DNA from: an uncultured Clostridia bacterium
GTDB taxonomy: Bacteria; Bacillota_A; Clostridia; Oscillospirales; Oscillospiraceae
Length of the DNA: 5,017 nucleotides
NCBI GenBank assembly: GCA_947167435.1
Contig: CAMVIC010000140.1
Coordinates: 1 to 5,017 of the forward strand
Direction: 5' to 3'
The notes under the pieces are model-generated. The model saw only the letters and a program-made list of their open reading frames with translations, made no database searches and was not told where the DNA came from. The number at the start of each line of letters is the position of its first letter. The stretch's first letter is position 1. Below, in pieces: positions 1-5,017 of this stretch. A program made the position numbers and the translations under genes.

Positions 1-95
1 ACACGGCCATCATCCCCATGTCCCACGGCGTGGACTCCCTGAACGTGGCAGCTGCCGCAGCCGTGGCCTTCTATCAATTATGTAAACCCATGTAG
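1..95 (+). CDS. C-terminal end of a SpoU/TrmH-family RNA 2'-O-methyltransferase (partial)
   Basis: Only the last 30 codons are present; the gene begins outside the window. Reading from base 3 gives TAIIPMSHGVDSLNVAAAAA followed by VAFYQLCKPM and TAG at 93-95. The IPM-x-G-x-x-SLNV-x-x-A block is the third SpoU motif, which forms part of the C-terminal trefoil knot that binds S-adenosylmethionine. The family methylates ribose 2'-OH groups of rRNA or tRNA. The fragment does not show which nucleotide is the target, so RlmB, TsnR-like and YsgA-like proteins all remain possible. The stop codon is the TAG of the GTAG foot of a hairpin repeat (91-114), so the repeat may have set the present C-terminus. 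murD starts 47 nt downstream with no visible terminator or clear promoter between, so cotranscription is possible. Confidence 0.85.
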   Translation, partial: TAIIPMSHGVDSLNVAAAAAVAFYQLCKPM

Positions 96-114
96 CGCCG
101 GCAATCTGCCGGCC
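91..114 (+). repeat. REP-like GTAG hairpin, copy 1
   Basis: GTAG at 92-95 is followed by a perfect 7-bp stem (97-103 GCCGGCA with 107-113 TGCCGGC) and a 3-nt loop. The geometry equals that of the copies at 1526-1549 and 4971-4994. Compared with the latter, 19 of 24 bases match, and four of the five differences form two compensating base pairs; the fifth is in the loop. It overlaps the stop codon of the upstream gene. The lack of a T-run argues against a Rho-independent terminator. Confidence 0.7.
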
Positions 115-142
115 AACCATTCATTGAAACGCGGTGAACGGA

Positions 143-1522
143 ATGACAAGATTAGACGATTACTTTTCTAAACTGAAAAACAAACGGGTCCTCGTCCTGG
201 GCGTGGGCGTCAGCAACCGCCCCCTGGTGCGGCTGCTGCTGCGCTATGGGATCGACGTCACCTGCTGCGACAAGACGCCCCGGGAGAAGCTGGACGCCGA
301 AGTCCTCCGGCTGGAAGCGCACGGCGCAAAGCTCCACCTGGGGGAGGGCTATCTGGACGGCCTGTCCGGCGACGTGGTGTTCCGCACCCCGGGCCTGCAC
401 CCGGATACCCCCCAGATCAAAGCACTGCGGGAGCAGGGCGCCGTCGTCACCTCTGAGATGGAGGCCTTTTTCGCCGTCTGCCCCGCGCAGATCATCGCCG
501 TCACCGGCTCCGACGGGAAGACCACCACCTCCACGCTGATCTCCGAGCTGCTGAAAAAGCAGGGCTTCCGGGTCTGGCTGGGGGGCAACATCGGCACCCC
601 GCTGCTGGATAAGGCGGACGAAATGGAGCCCACGGATCTGGTGGTGCTGGAGCTGTCCTCCTTCCAGCTGATGTACTTCCCCTACAGCCCCCACACCGCC
701 GTCATCACCAACCTCTCCCCCAACCACCTGGATATCCACAAGGATATGGAGGAGTACGTGGCCGCCAAGGAGAACCTGTATCTCCACCAGAAGGCGGACG
801 ACGTTCTGATCCTGAACCGGGACAACGCGATCACACATTCGTTTGCGCCGAAGGCCAGGGGCCGGGTGCTGGAATTCTCCCGGCTGACGGAGCCGGAGCG
901 GGGCGTCTTCCTCCGGGACGGCGTCATCTGGCGCAAGGGGGAGACCCTGGAGAAGGTCCTGGATCAGTCCGATATCCTGCTGCCCGGCATCCATAACGTG
1001 GAAAACTACATGGCCGCCATCCTGGCGGTAGGGGAACGGGTCAGCACCGAGAATATCCGGGCCGTGGCCCGGAGCTTCGGCGGCGTGGAGCACCGGATCG
1101 AGCTGGTGCGGGAGAAGGACGGCGTCCGGTATTACAACGACTCCATCGCCTCCTCGCCCACCCGCACCATCGCGGGCCTGCGAAGCTTCGATCAGAAGCT
1201 GATCCTGATCGCGGGGGGCTACGATAAGCACGTCCCCTTCGAGCCCCTGGGCCCGGAGATCGTAGACCACGTCAAGACCCTGATCCTCACCGGGGCCACC
1301 GCGCCCAAGATCGAGGCCGCCGTCCTGGCCGCCCCCAATTACGCCCCCGGCAGCCCGGAGATCCTCCACGAGGAGGACTTCTACGAGGCCGTCCGCCTGG
1401 CCTCCCGGGTGGCAAAGCCCGGCGACGTGGTGATCCTCTCTCCCGCCGGCCCGGCCTTCGATAAGTTTAAAAACTTCATGGTTCGGGGCAAAGAGTTCAA
1501 GAAAACCGTCATGTCCCTATAA
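143..1522 (+). CDS. murD: UDP-N-acetylmuramoyl-L-alanine--D-glutamate ligase
   Basis: A cytoplasmic Mur ligase that joins D-glutamate to UDP-MurNAc-L-Ala with ATP, the second amino-acid addition in peptidoglycan synthesis. Numbering from ATG 143 (459 aa, normal for MurD): an N-terminal UDP-binding fold begins with GVGVSN (20-25); the ATP P-loop is TGSDGKTTT (121-129, Lys126); then GNIG (148), the MurD hallmark ELSSFQL (170-176), NHLDIH (194-199), and Lys209 in AAKEN, aligning with the carbamylated lysine. EHR (316), NDSIASSPTRT (332) and LSPAGPAFDKFKNF (432-445) mark the central/C-terminal ligase domains. The frame also opens with GTG at 134 (three residues longer). I prefer ATG 143 because GGTGA at 133-137 can serve as a ribosome site at suitable distance, although neither start has a strong one. 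ispD follows after 45 nt. Confidence 0.96.
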   Translation: MTRLDDYFSKLKNKRVLVLGVGVSNRPLVRLLLRYGIDVTCCDKTPREKLDAEVLRLEAHGAKLHLGEGYLDGLSGDVVFRTPGLHPDTPQIKALREQGAVVTSEMEAFFAVCPAQIIAVTGSDGKTTTSTLISELLKKQGFRVWLGGNIGTPLLDKADEMEPTDLVVLELSSFQLMYFPYSPHTAVITNLSPNHLDIHKDMEEYVAAKENLYLHQKADDVLILNRDNAITHSFAPKARGRVLEFSRLTEPERGVFLRDGVIWRKGETLEKVLDQSDILLPGIHNVENYMAAILAVGERVSTENIRAVARSFGGVEHRIELVREKDGVRYYNDSIASSPTRTIAGLRSFDQKLILIAGGYDKHVPFEPLGPEIVDHVKTLILTGATAPKIEAAVLAAPNYAPGSPEILHEEDFYEAVRLASRVAKPGDVVILSPAGPAFDKFKNFMVRGKEFKKTVMSL

Positions 1523-1525
1523 CGT

Positions 1526-1549
1526 CGTAGCGGCGCACAGTGTGCGCCA
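1526..1549 (+). repeat. REP-like GTAG hairpin, copy 2, between murD and ispD
   Basis: GTAG at 1527-1530 is followed by GGCGCAC (1532-1538), loop AGT and GTGCGCC (1542-1548): a perfect 7-bp stem with a 3-nt loop, the same layout as copy 1. Its first 12 bases (1527-1538) and its end GCGCCAC recur at 4931-4956. It lies inside the probable murD-ispD transcript, ending 5 nt before the ispD ribosome site, so it could affect mRNA stability or relative expression. There is no T-run, so it is not a typical terminator. Confidence 0.7.
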
Positions 1550-1553
1550 CAGC

Positions 1554-1560
1554 AAGGAGG
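1554..1560 (+). promoter_or_regulatory. Ribosome binding site of ispD
   Basis: AAGGAGG lies 7 nt before ATG 1568. This near-perfect anti-16S match fixes the ispD start, including its extra N-terminal residues. Confidence 0.9.
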
Positions 1561-1567
1561 AACAATC

Positions 1568-2296
1568 ATGGGCGTTTCCAAGATACTCCGCAAGTTCTCC
1601 ACCCGCGGCGCGAAGTGCGCCGCCGTCATTGTGGCCGCCGGCAGCGCCACCCGTATGCAGGGGATCGACAAGATCATGGCGGAGCTGGGCGGCGAGCCGC
1701 TGATCCTCCACACCCTCCGGGCCTTCCAGAACAGCGACGACATCCAGGAGATCGTCCTGGTCACCCGGGAGGAGCTGCAGGAGCAGCTGAGCCAGCTCTG
1801 CGTGGCGCAAAAGCTCAGCAAGGTCACCAAGATCTGCAAGGGCGGGGAGACCCGGGCCGAATCCGTCCGGGCCGGTCTGGATCAGGTCTCCGACCGGTGC
1901 GGCTTCGTGGCCATCCACGACGGGGCCCGTCCGCTGGTGACGCAGGCCGTCATCCACGACGCCGTCCGCAAGGCCGCCAAGTTCAACGCTGCGGCCCCCG
2001 CCGTGCCCGTCAAGGATACCATTAAGGTGGTTCACGGGGGCGTGGTGGAGTCCACCCCGGATCGCAGCGCCCTCTACGCTGTCCAGACGCCCCAGGTCTT
2101 TGCCATCGAGCTCTACCGGGCTGCCCTGGAGCAGGCCATCGCCGCCAAGGAGCAGCTCACCGACGACTGCGCCGCCGCGGAGAAGTACGGCCTCAACGTG
2201 GTCATCACCCCGGGCAGCGACGAGAATATCAAGGTCACCACACCCACGGATCTGATCCTGGCGGAGGCCCTGCTGCAGGGGAGGAAGGGCCAATGA
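1568..2296 (+). CDS. ispD: 2-C-methyl-D-erythritol 4-phosphate cytidylyltransferase
   Basis: Third enzyme of the MEP isoprenoid pathway: it couples CTP and methylerythritol 4-phosphate to CDP-ME plus pyrophosphate in the cytoplasm. Of 242 residues, the nucleotide-binding loop [13 protein letters not shown] (23-35) carries the expected catalytic Arg29 and Lys35, with one residue fewer between them than in E. coli and no PKQ motif. HDGARP (117-122), [13 protein letters not shown] (173-176), TDD (198-200) and [11 protein letters not shown] with Lys222 complete the family signature. About 15 residues precede the usual start of the fold ([16 protein letters not shown]), but the strong ribosome site supports this start. 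The stop overlaps the ispF start as ATGA (2293-2296), which suggests translational coupling. Feeding the MEP pathway next to murD links isoprenoid carrier and wall-precursor supply. Confidence 0.96.
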   Translation: MGVSKILRKFSTRGAKCAAVIVAAGSATRMQGIDKIMAELGGEPLILHTLRAFQNSDDIQEIVLVTREELQEQLSQLCVAQKLSKVTKICKGGETRAESVRAGLDQVSDRCGFVAIHDGARPLVTQAVIHDAVRKAAKFNAAAPAVPVKDTIKVVHGGVVESTPDRSALYAVQTPQVFAIELYRAALEQAIAAKEQLTDDCAAAEKYGLNVVITPGSDENIKVTTPTDLILAEALLQGRKGQ

Positions 2297-2763
2297 GGAT
2301 CGGTCACGGCTATGACGTGCATCGGCTGGTGCCGGGCCGCGCGCTGATTCTGGGGGGCGTGCGCCTGGACTACCCCCTGGGCCTGGACGGCCACTCCGAC
2401 GCCGACGTGCTGACCCACGCGGTGATGGACGCCCTGCTGGGCGCAGCCGGCCTGGGAGATATCGGGCGGCACTTTCCCGATAACGACCCCGCCTACCGGG
2501 GCATCGACAGTCAGATCCTCCTCTCGAAGCTGCGGGAGCTGCTGGCTGCCAAGGGCTTCCGGATCGGCAATCTTGACGTGACCGTCATTGCCCAGGCCCC
2601 CAAGCTGGCGCCGCACCTTGCCGCCATGGAGCAGACCCTCTCCGCAACCCTGGAGATCGATCCCGCCCGGATCAACGTCAAGGCCACCACGGAGGAGCAC
2701 CTGGGCTTCACCGGCCGCGGCGAAGGTATCGCCTGCCACGCGGTCTGCCTGTTGGAGGAATAA
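2293..2763 (+). CDS. ispF: 2-C-methyl-D-erythritol 2,4-cyclodiphosphate synthase
   Basis: Fifth enzyme of the MEP pathway: it cyclises CDP-ME 2-phosphate to MEcPP with release of CMP. The 156-residue length is standard for this homotrimeric zinc enzyme. The zinc ligands are visible as Asp8 and His10 in GYDVH and His42 in [21 protein letters not shown] (55-65) forms the substrate loop, and [16 protein letters not shown] (130-145) is the C-terminal signature with the conserved Thr-Thr and Glu135. The ATG overlaps the ispD TGA by 4 nt, and the purine-rich GGGGAGGAAGGG just upstream (2279-2289) acts as its ribosome site inside ispD. IspE, the intervening enzyme, is not in the window. No convincing intrinsic terminator follows; only a short GGAGG/CCTCC pairing spans the stop. 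Confidence 0.97.
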   Translation: MRIGHGYDVHRLVPGRALILGGVRLDYPLGLDGHSDADVLTHAVMDALLGAAGLGDIGRHFPDNDPAYRGIDSQILLSKLRELLAAKGFRIGNLDVTVIAQAPKLAPHLAAMEQTLSATLEIDPARINVKATTEEHLGFTGRGEGIACHAVCLLEE

Positions 2764-2773
2764 AGGCCTCCCT

Positions 2774-2800
2774 TGTCATTCTGAGCAAAGCGAAGAATCC
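2774..2800 (+). repeat. Possible dispersed repeat containing CATTCTGAGCAAAGCGAAG
   Basis: A short segment just after ispF with ATTCT (2778-2782) inverted as AGAAT (2794-2798) around a GAGC-AAAGCGA centre. I recall near-identical sequences (GAGCGAAGCGAAGAATC) as common intergenic repeats in many bacterial genomes, but there is only one copy here, so the repeat status rests on memory and not on this window. Confidence 0.45.
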
Positions 2801-2803
2801 GCA

Positions 2804-2873
2804 TCCCCCGTCCCCTGGTGACTGGTGACTGGTGACTGGTGACTGGTGACTGGTGACTGTCCCCCGTCCCCTG
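2804..2873 (+). repeat. Ten in-register heptamers, order A-B-C6-A-B
   Basis: The tract divides exactly into 7-bp units: TCCCCCG (2804), TCCCCTG (2811), six perfect GTGACTG units (2818-2859), then TCCCCCG (2860) and TCCCCTG (2867). The outer pairs are thus a 14-bp direct repeat spaced exactly eight heptads apart. It lies in noncoding DNA between ispF and the tRNA promoter. The repeat has no self-complementarity of note and no open frame with a ribosome site. It resembles the heptanucleotide STRR repeats described in cyanobacteria in period only; kinship is not implied. Copy number is likely to vary between strains. Confidence 0.9.
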
Positions 2874-2879
2874 ATGCCT

Positions 2880-2951
2880 AAAACAAATTTATAAAAATCT
2901 TTCCCATTTTCAAAAATAATGCTTGCATTTTTCGAAGCCCTGTGCTATAAT
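2880..2951 (+). promoter_or_regulatory. Sigma-A promoter of the tRNA-Ala gene with AT-rich upstream block
   Basis: TTGCAT (2923-2928) and TATAAT (2946-2951) are separated by 17 nt, and TG at 2943-2944 makes an extended -10. The DNA directly upstream (2880-2922) is strongly AT-rich with A and T tracts, as expected of an UP element at stable-RNA promoters, and contrasts with the GC-rich surroundings. Transcription should begin near 2958, giving a leader of about 34 nt before the tRNA. Confidence 0.85.
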
Positions 2952-2991
2952 ACCCATGCTGTGAGGGAGACGGTAGCCTTCCTGAACAAAT

Positions 2992-3067
<76 letters not shown>

Positions 3068-3097
3068 AAAAAGACGTCATGAAAGACGTCTTTTTTT
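3068..3097 (+). terminator. Rho-independent terminator of tRNA-Ala
   Basis: GACGTC (3073-3078) pairs with GACGTC (3085-3090) around a 6-nt ATGAAA loop. The flanking A-run (3067-3072) pairs with the T-run (3091-3096), giving a long stem that ends in seven T. It starts directly after the CCA end. Confidence 0.93.
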
Positions 3098-3135
3098 CAT
3101 TATTCCGGCGTATCTATTCAGTCGCCCCATGAATT

Positions 3136-3161
3136 GTAGGGGCGGATGCCCACATCCGCCC
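3136..3161 (+). repeat. REP-like GTAG hairpin, long type, forward
   Basis: GTAG (3136-3139) is followed by a perfect 9-bp stem, GGGCGGATG (3140-3148) with CATCCGCCC (3153-3161), and a CCCA loop. An alternative 6-bp stem (CGCCCC 3123-3128 with GGGGCG 3139-3144) would compete with it. Confidence 0.7.
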
Positions 3162-3188
3162 TCGCTTCCCGGTCAGAAACGGCAAAAA

Positions 3189-3214
3189 GGGCCGATGTAG
3201 GCATCGGCCCCTAC
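3189..3214 (-). repeat. REP-like GTAG hairpin, long type, reverse
   Basis: Read on the minus strand: GTAG, then a perfect 9-bp stem GGGCCGATG/CATCGGCCC (GATG and CATC at the tip) with loop CCTA. It differs from the forward copy at three positions: two form a compensating G-C to C-G pair in the stem and one is in the loop. It stands head to head with that copy inside the 123-bp element. Confidence 0.7.
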
Positions 3215-3235
3215 GGGCAGCTGAACAGATACATT

Positions 3236-3265
3236 TCGGCTTTTGATTCATAAGAGAAAAGCCGA
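3236..3265 (+). promoter_or_regulatory. Hairpin upstream of the lipoprotein gene
   Basis: TCGGCTTTT (3236-3244) pairs perfectly with AAAAGCCGA (3257-3265) around a 12-nt loop. It ends 8 nt before the ribosome site GAGGAG (3274-3279) of the gene at 3287. It has no following T-run, so it is not a terminator. It could be a 5'-leader structure that affects translation or stability, but the position of the promoter is not visible, so this is tentative. Its left foot overlaps the presumed target duplication of the neighbouring element. Confidence 0.4.
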
Positions 3266-3286
3266 GGATGAGAGAGGAGTCGCGCG

Positions 3287-4888
3287 ATGGACGGAAAGAC
3301 CTCAAAACGGACAACGACGGAAAGCAGCAGGCGCGCGCAGCGCTTTGGTCTGCTTCTTCTGCTCCTGGTGGCGCTGGCTGTGCTGACGGCCTGTGAGCCG
3401 GAGCCGGAGCTGCATCGATCCCAGGAGCCCTTCTACCTGGAAGCCACGGAAACCGGACTGCTTTACGAGGATCACGTCAACGGCTGCGTGCTGACGCTCC
3501 CGGCGGAGGCGGAGGCGGACACATCCCTGTTTCCCATCCGTACCGTCTTCTCGGCGGAGGGCTGGAGACTGCAGCTCTTTGTGGAGCCGGAGCTGAACAG
3601 CAGCAAGCAGCGCAGCTACGTGGGCTATTCCAATAAGCCCCTGGAGAACGGCGGGGAGCTGACCGTCACAAACAGCGGCAGCCGCAAGGCCGGCCCAAAC
3701 GGGCAGTATTCCGCCACGGCCAACGCCTGGTCGCGCAGACCGCTCTCCCGTCTGCATGACGACTACCCCAACGCCGTCTGCGTGGACGTCTGCATCGGTT
3801 CAAGCAAGGCTGTCACCCTGCTGCTGCAATACCGGGACGGGGTGGACGCAGAGGCCCTCCTGGAGCCCCTGTGCAGCAGCCTGCAGGGCTGCAGCGCCAC
3901 AGCGAAGGCGCCGAAGCTGCACTATGGCGACGCCTCCACCCAGGACGCCATGGACGCGCACACCCGCGCAGTCTTTGAGAAGCTGTTCGGGGAGCAGGCC
4001 GGTCTGAGCTGGGGCATCTTCGAGCCCACAGAGACGACCCTTGTGCTGGAAACCCAGACCCGACTCCCCGCGCTGGAGGAAGCGCTGAACTATAAATTCA
4101 CCGTCAGCGTCCTGTATATGGACTTTGCCTGCACGGTGGATCCCATCCGCCAGCGGCTGAGCCGTGCTGCCGAGCAGGGGATCGTGACGGAGCTTACCGT
4201 CCAGACGACCTCTGTTTCCATGCTCTTTGACGTGCTGGACGGGCAGTATGACGCCTATCTGCGGGAGCTTGCCCAGGCGGTCTCGTCCCAGCCCACGCCG
4301 GTGCTCATGCGGCTGGGCAATGAGATGAACGGGGATTGGTGCTCCTGGTGCGCCTACAACTTCGGCCGGGACGGTTTTTTATACACGGAATTCTACCGCT
4401 ATATCCATGATTTCTTCCGGGCCGAGGGCGTTGAGAACGCGATCTGGGTCTGGAATCCGAACCACAGATCTCTGCCGAACTACGCGTGGAACAACGAGCT
4501 GGTCTATTATCCCGGCGACGCCTACGTGGACGTGGTGGGTCTGACGGCCTACAACACCGGGAGCTATTACAGCGGCGAGACCTGGCAGTCCTTCTCCCAG
4601 CTGTACACGGATTATTACGCCCATATGAGTGAGCTGTTCTCCCAGCCGCTGATGATCACGGAGTTTTCCTGCTCCGGCATCGGGGGCGATAAGGTACAGT
4701 GGGTGCGGGATATGTTTGCCGCCCTGGACGCGTTCCCCCGGCTCCGGGTGGCGGTCTGGTGGAATTCCCAGGATATGGATTGGTCGAAGGATCCCCCCGT
4801 CGTCGCCCGCTCCTATCGGTTCGACGACGATGAAGCGGTGTTCGCGATCTTCCGCGAAAAGCTCCCCGCCTTCCCCAGCCGGGATTGA
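3287..4888 (+). CDS. Surface lipoprotein with GH26-type glycoside hydrolase domain
   Basis: 533 aa. GAGGAG at 3274-3279 supports the start. A basic n-region (1-19) and hydrophobic segment (20-35) lead to lipobox LTAC with Cys36, so the product should be lipid-anchored outside the membrane. Residues about 37-210 form a region I do not recognise, mixed beta-like with several cysteines. From about 230 to 525 the sequence matches GH26 beta-mannanase-like enzymes: MRLGNEMNGDW holds the expected acid/base Glu346; YPGD (408-411) with VDVVGLTAYN follows; MITEFSCSG carries the expected nucleophile Glu459; VAVWWNSQDMDW lies near the C-terminus. Many GH26 enzymes have His before the acid/base Glu (HEMNG); here it is Asn345. 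The fold supports retaining hydrolysis of a beta-linked glycan, probably mannan-like, but GH26 also includes lichenases and xylanases. No transporter or regulator lies beside it. Confidence 0.85.
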   Translation: MDGKTSKRTTTESSRRAQRFGLLLLLLVALAVLTACEPEPELHRSQEPFYLEATETGLLYEDHVNGCVLTLPAEAEADTSLFPIRTVFSAEGWRLQLFVEPELNSSKQRSYVGYSNKPLENGGELTVTNSGSRKAGPNGQYSATANAWSRRPLSRLHDDYPNAVCVDVCIGSSKAVTLLLQYRDGVDAEALLEPLCSSLQGCSATAKAPKLHYGDASTQDAMDAHTRAVFEKLFGEQAGLSWGIFEPTETTLVLETQTRLPALEEALNYKFTVSVLYMDFACTVDPIRQRLSRAAEQGIVTELTVQTTSVSMLFDVLDGQYDAYLRELAQAVSSQPTPVLMRLGNEMNGDWCSWCAYNFGRDGFLYTEFYRYIHDFFRAEGVENAIWVWNPNHRSLPNYAWNNELVYYPGDAYVDVVGLTAYNTGSYYSGETWQSFSQLYTDYYAHMSELFSQPLMITEFSCSGIGGDKVQWVRDMFAALDAFPRLRVAVWWNSQDMDWSKDPPVVARSYRFDDDEAVFAIFREKLPAFPSRD

Positions 4889-4930
4889 CCCGCCGTTCCC
4901 CGCGCCTCGGCAGCGCCACGCCAAGCCTCT

Positions 4931-4956
4931 GTAGCGGCGCACGAAGGTAGCGCCAC
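4931..4956 (+). repeat. REP-like GTAG hairpin, copy related to 1526-1549, imperfect
   Basis: GTAGCGGCGCAC (4931-4942) is identical to 1527-1538, and GCGCCAC (4950-4956) to the end of that copy; only the loop region differs. The stem here is shorter, GGCGC/GCGCC. The following bases (4957-4970, GGGCCGCACCCTAC) end in CTAC, so a further degenerate, reversed unit may lie between this and the next copy. Confidence 0.6.
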
Positions 4957-4970
4957 GGGCCGCACCCTAC

Positions 4971-4994
4971 TGTAGCGCGGGCTATTAGCCCGCC
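4971..4994 (+). repeat. REP-like GTAG hairpin, copy 3 of the 24-nt type
   Basis: GTAG (4972-4975) with a perfect 7-bp stem, GCGGGCT (4977-4983) plus A-T closing near the tip, with AGCCCGC (4987-4993). It aligns without gaps to copy 1 at 91-114, with paired compensating changes. The rest of the tail 4889-5017 holds no gene that I can support. Confidence 0.7.
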
Positions 4995-5017
4995 TTTCCC
5001 CCGCACGCACCCCGCCC

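Larger units (their letters stand above)
3110..3232. mobile_element. 123-bp MITE/BIME-like element with 44-nt inverted arms
   Basis: The left arm (3110-3127, then 3136-3161) is matched by the reverse complement of the right arm (3232 to 3189) at 38 of 44 positions; the left arm has 8 extra bases (3128-3135). The ends read GTATCTATTCAG and, inverted, GTATCTGTTCAG. Directly outside lie ATTCCGGC (3102-3109) and ATTTCGGC (3233-3240), a 7-of-8 direct repeat that fits an aged target-site duplication. The inner part of each arm is a GTAG-headed hairpin, so the pair also has the REP/inverted-REP layout of a BIME. The 27-nt centre has no coding capacity, so any movement would need a transposase from elsewhere. 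Confidence 0.65.

Noticed and set aside
96..142. Promoter for murD in the gap after the methyltransferase
   Set aside because: No acceptable -35/-10 pair is visible; the gap is mostly the hairpin repeat.
152..1369. Long minus-strand open frame opposite murD (405 codons)
   Set aside because: It lies wholly opposite a gene with all MurD motifs; the repetitive Gly/Asp/Gln/Val composition is typical of an antisense shadow in GC-rich DNA.
1517..2293. Minus-strand open frame opposite ispD
   Set aside because: Antisense shadow with low-complexity composition, no ribosome site and no recognisable family, against a clear IspD on the other strand.
1568..2763. Bifunctional IspDF fusion
   Set aside because: A TGA stop ends ispD and ispF begins in another frame with ATGA overlap, so two separate proteins are made.
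2804..2873. CRISPR array or replication iterons
   Set aside because: The units are 7 bp with no spacers, far shorter than CRISPR repeats or typical plasmid iterons, and no cas or rep gene is near.
4971..5000. Rho-independent terminator for the lipoprotein gene
   Set aside because: The stem is good, but it is followed by CTTTCCCCC and not by a T-run; the GTAG foot and match to copy 1 explain it better as a repeat.

Overview
The window looks like chromosomal DNA of a GC-rich Clostridia-type Firmicute, most likely a gut Oscillospiraceae/Ruminococcaceae relative. This rests on the strong AGGAGG-type ribosome binding sites, the clostridial style of MurD, the separate but overlapping ispD and ispF genes, a tRNA with encoded CCA, and GC-rich genes separated by short AT-rich promoter DNA. 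The assignment is inference, as no 16S or species marker is present.

Layout, all genes on the + strand: the last 30 or so codons of a SpoU/TrmH-family RNA methyltransferase (1-95); murD (143-1522), ispD (1568-2296) and ispF (2293-2763), which probably form one transcription unit; a 228-nt gap with a dispersed-repeat-like segment, an in-register heptamer array and a near-consensus promoter; tRNA-Ala(GGC) (2992-3067) with an intrinsic terminator; a roughly 220-nt gap holding a 123-bp inverted-repeat element; a lipoprotein with a GH26-type (mannanase-like) catalytic domain (3287-4888); and a 129-nt tail with more hairpin repeats.

MurD adds D-glutamate to the peptidoglycan precursor. IspD and IspF are two steps of the MEP isoprenoid pathway, which supplies the undecaprenyl carrier that lifts the same precursor across the membrane, so the cluster is coherent as cell-envelope supply. 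The GH26-like lipoprotein is a separate, surface-anchored unit with no visible transport or sugar-regulation partner.

The least ordinary part is between the genes. Six short hairpins, each starting with GTAG, occupy the intergenic spaces and resemble REP elements (GTAG foot plus palindrome). When related copies are compared, every stem difference is matched by a compensating change on the other arm. Two of them lie head to head inside a 123-bp element with 44-nt inverted arms and an apparent 8-bp target duplication. One supplies the stop codon of the upstream methyltransferase. A 70-bp tract of ten heptamers in the order A-B-C6-A-B is a second, unrelated repeat system.
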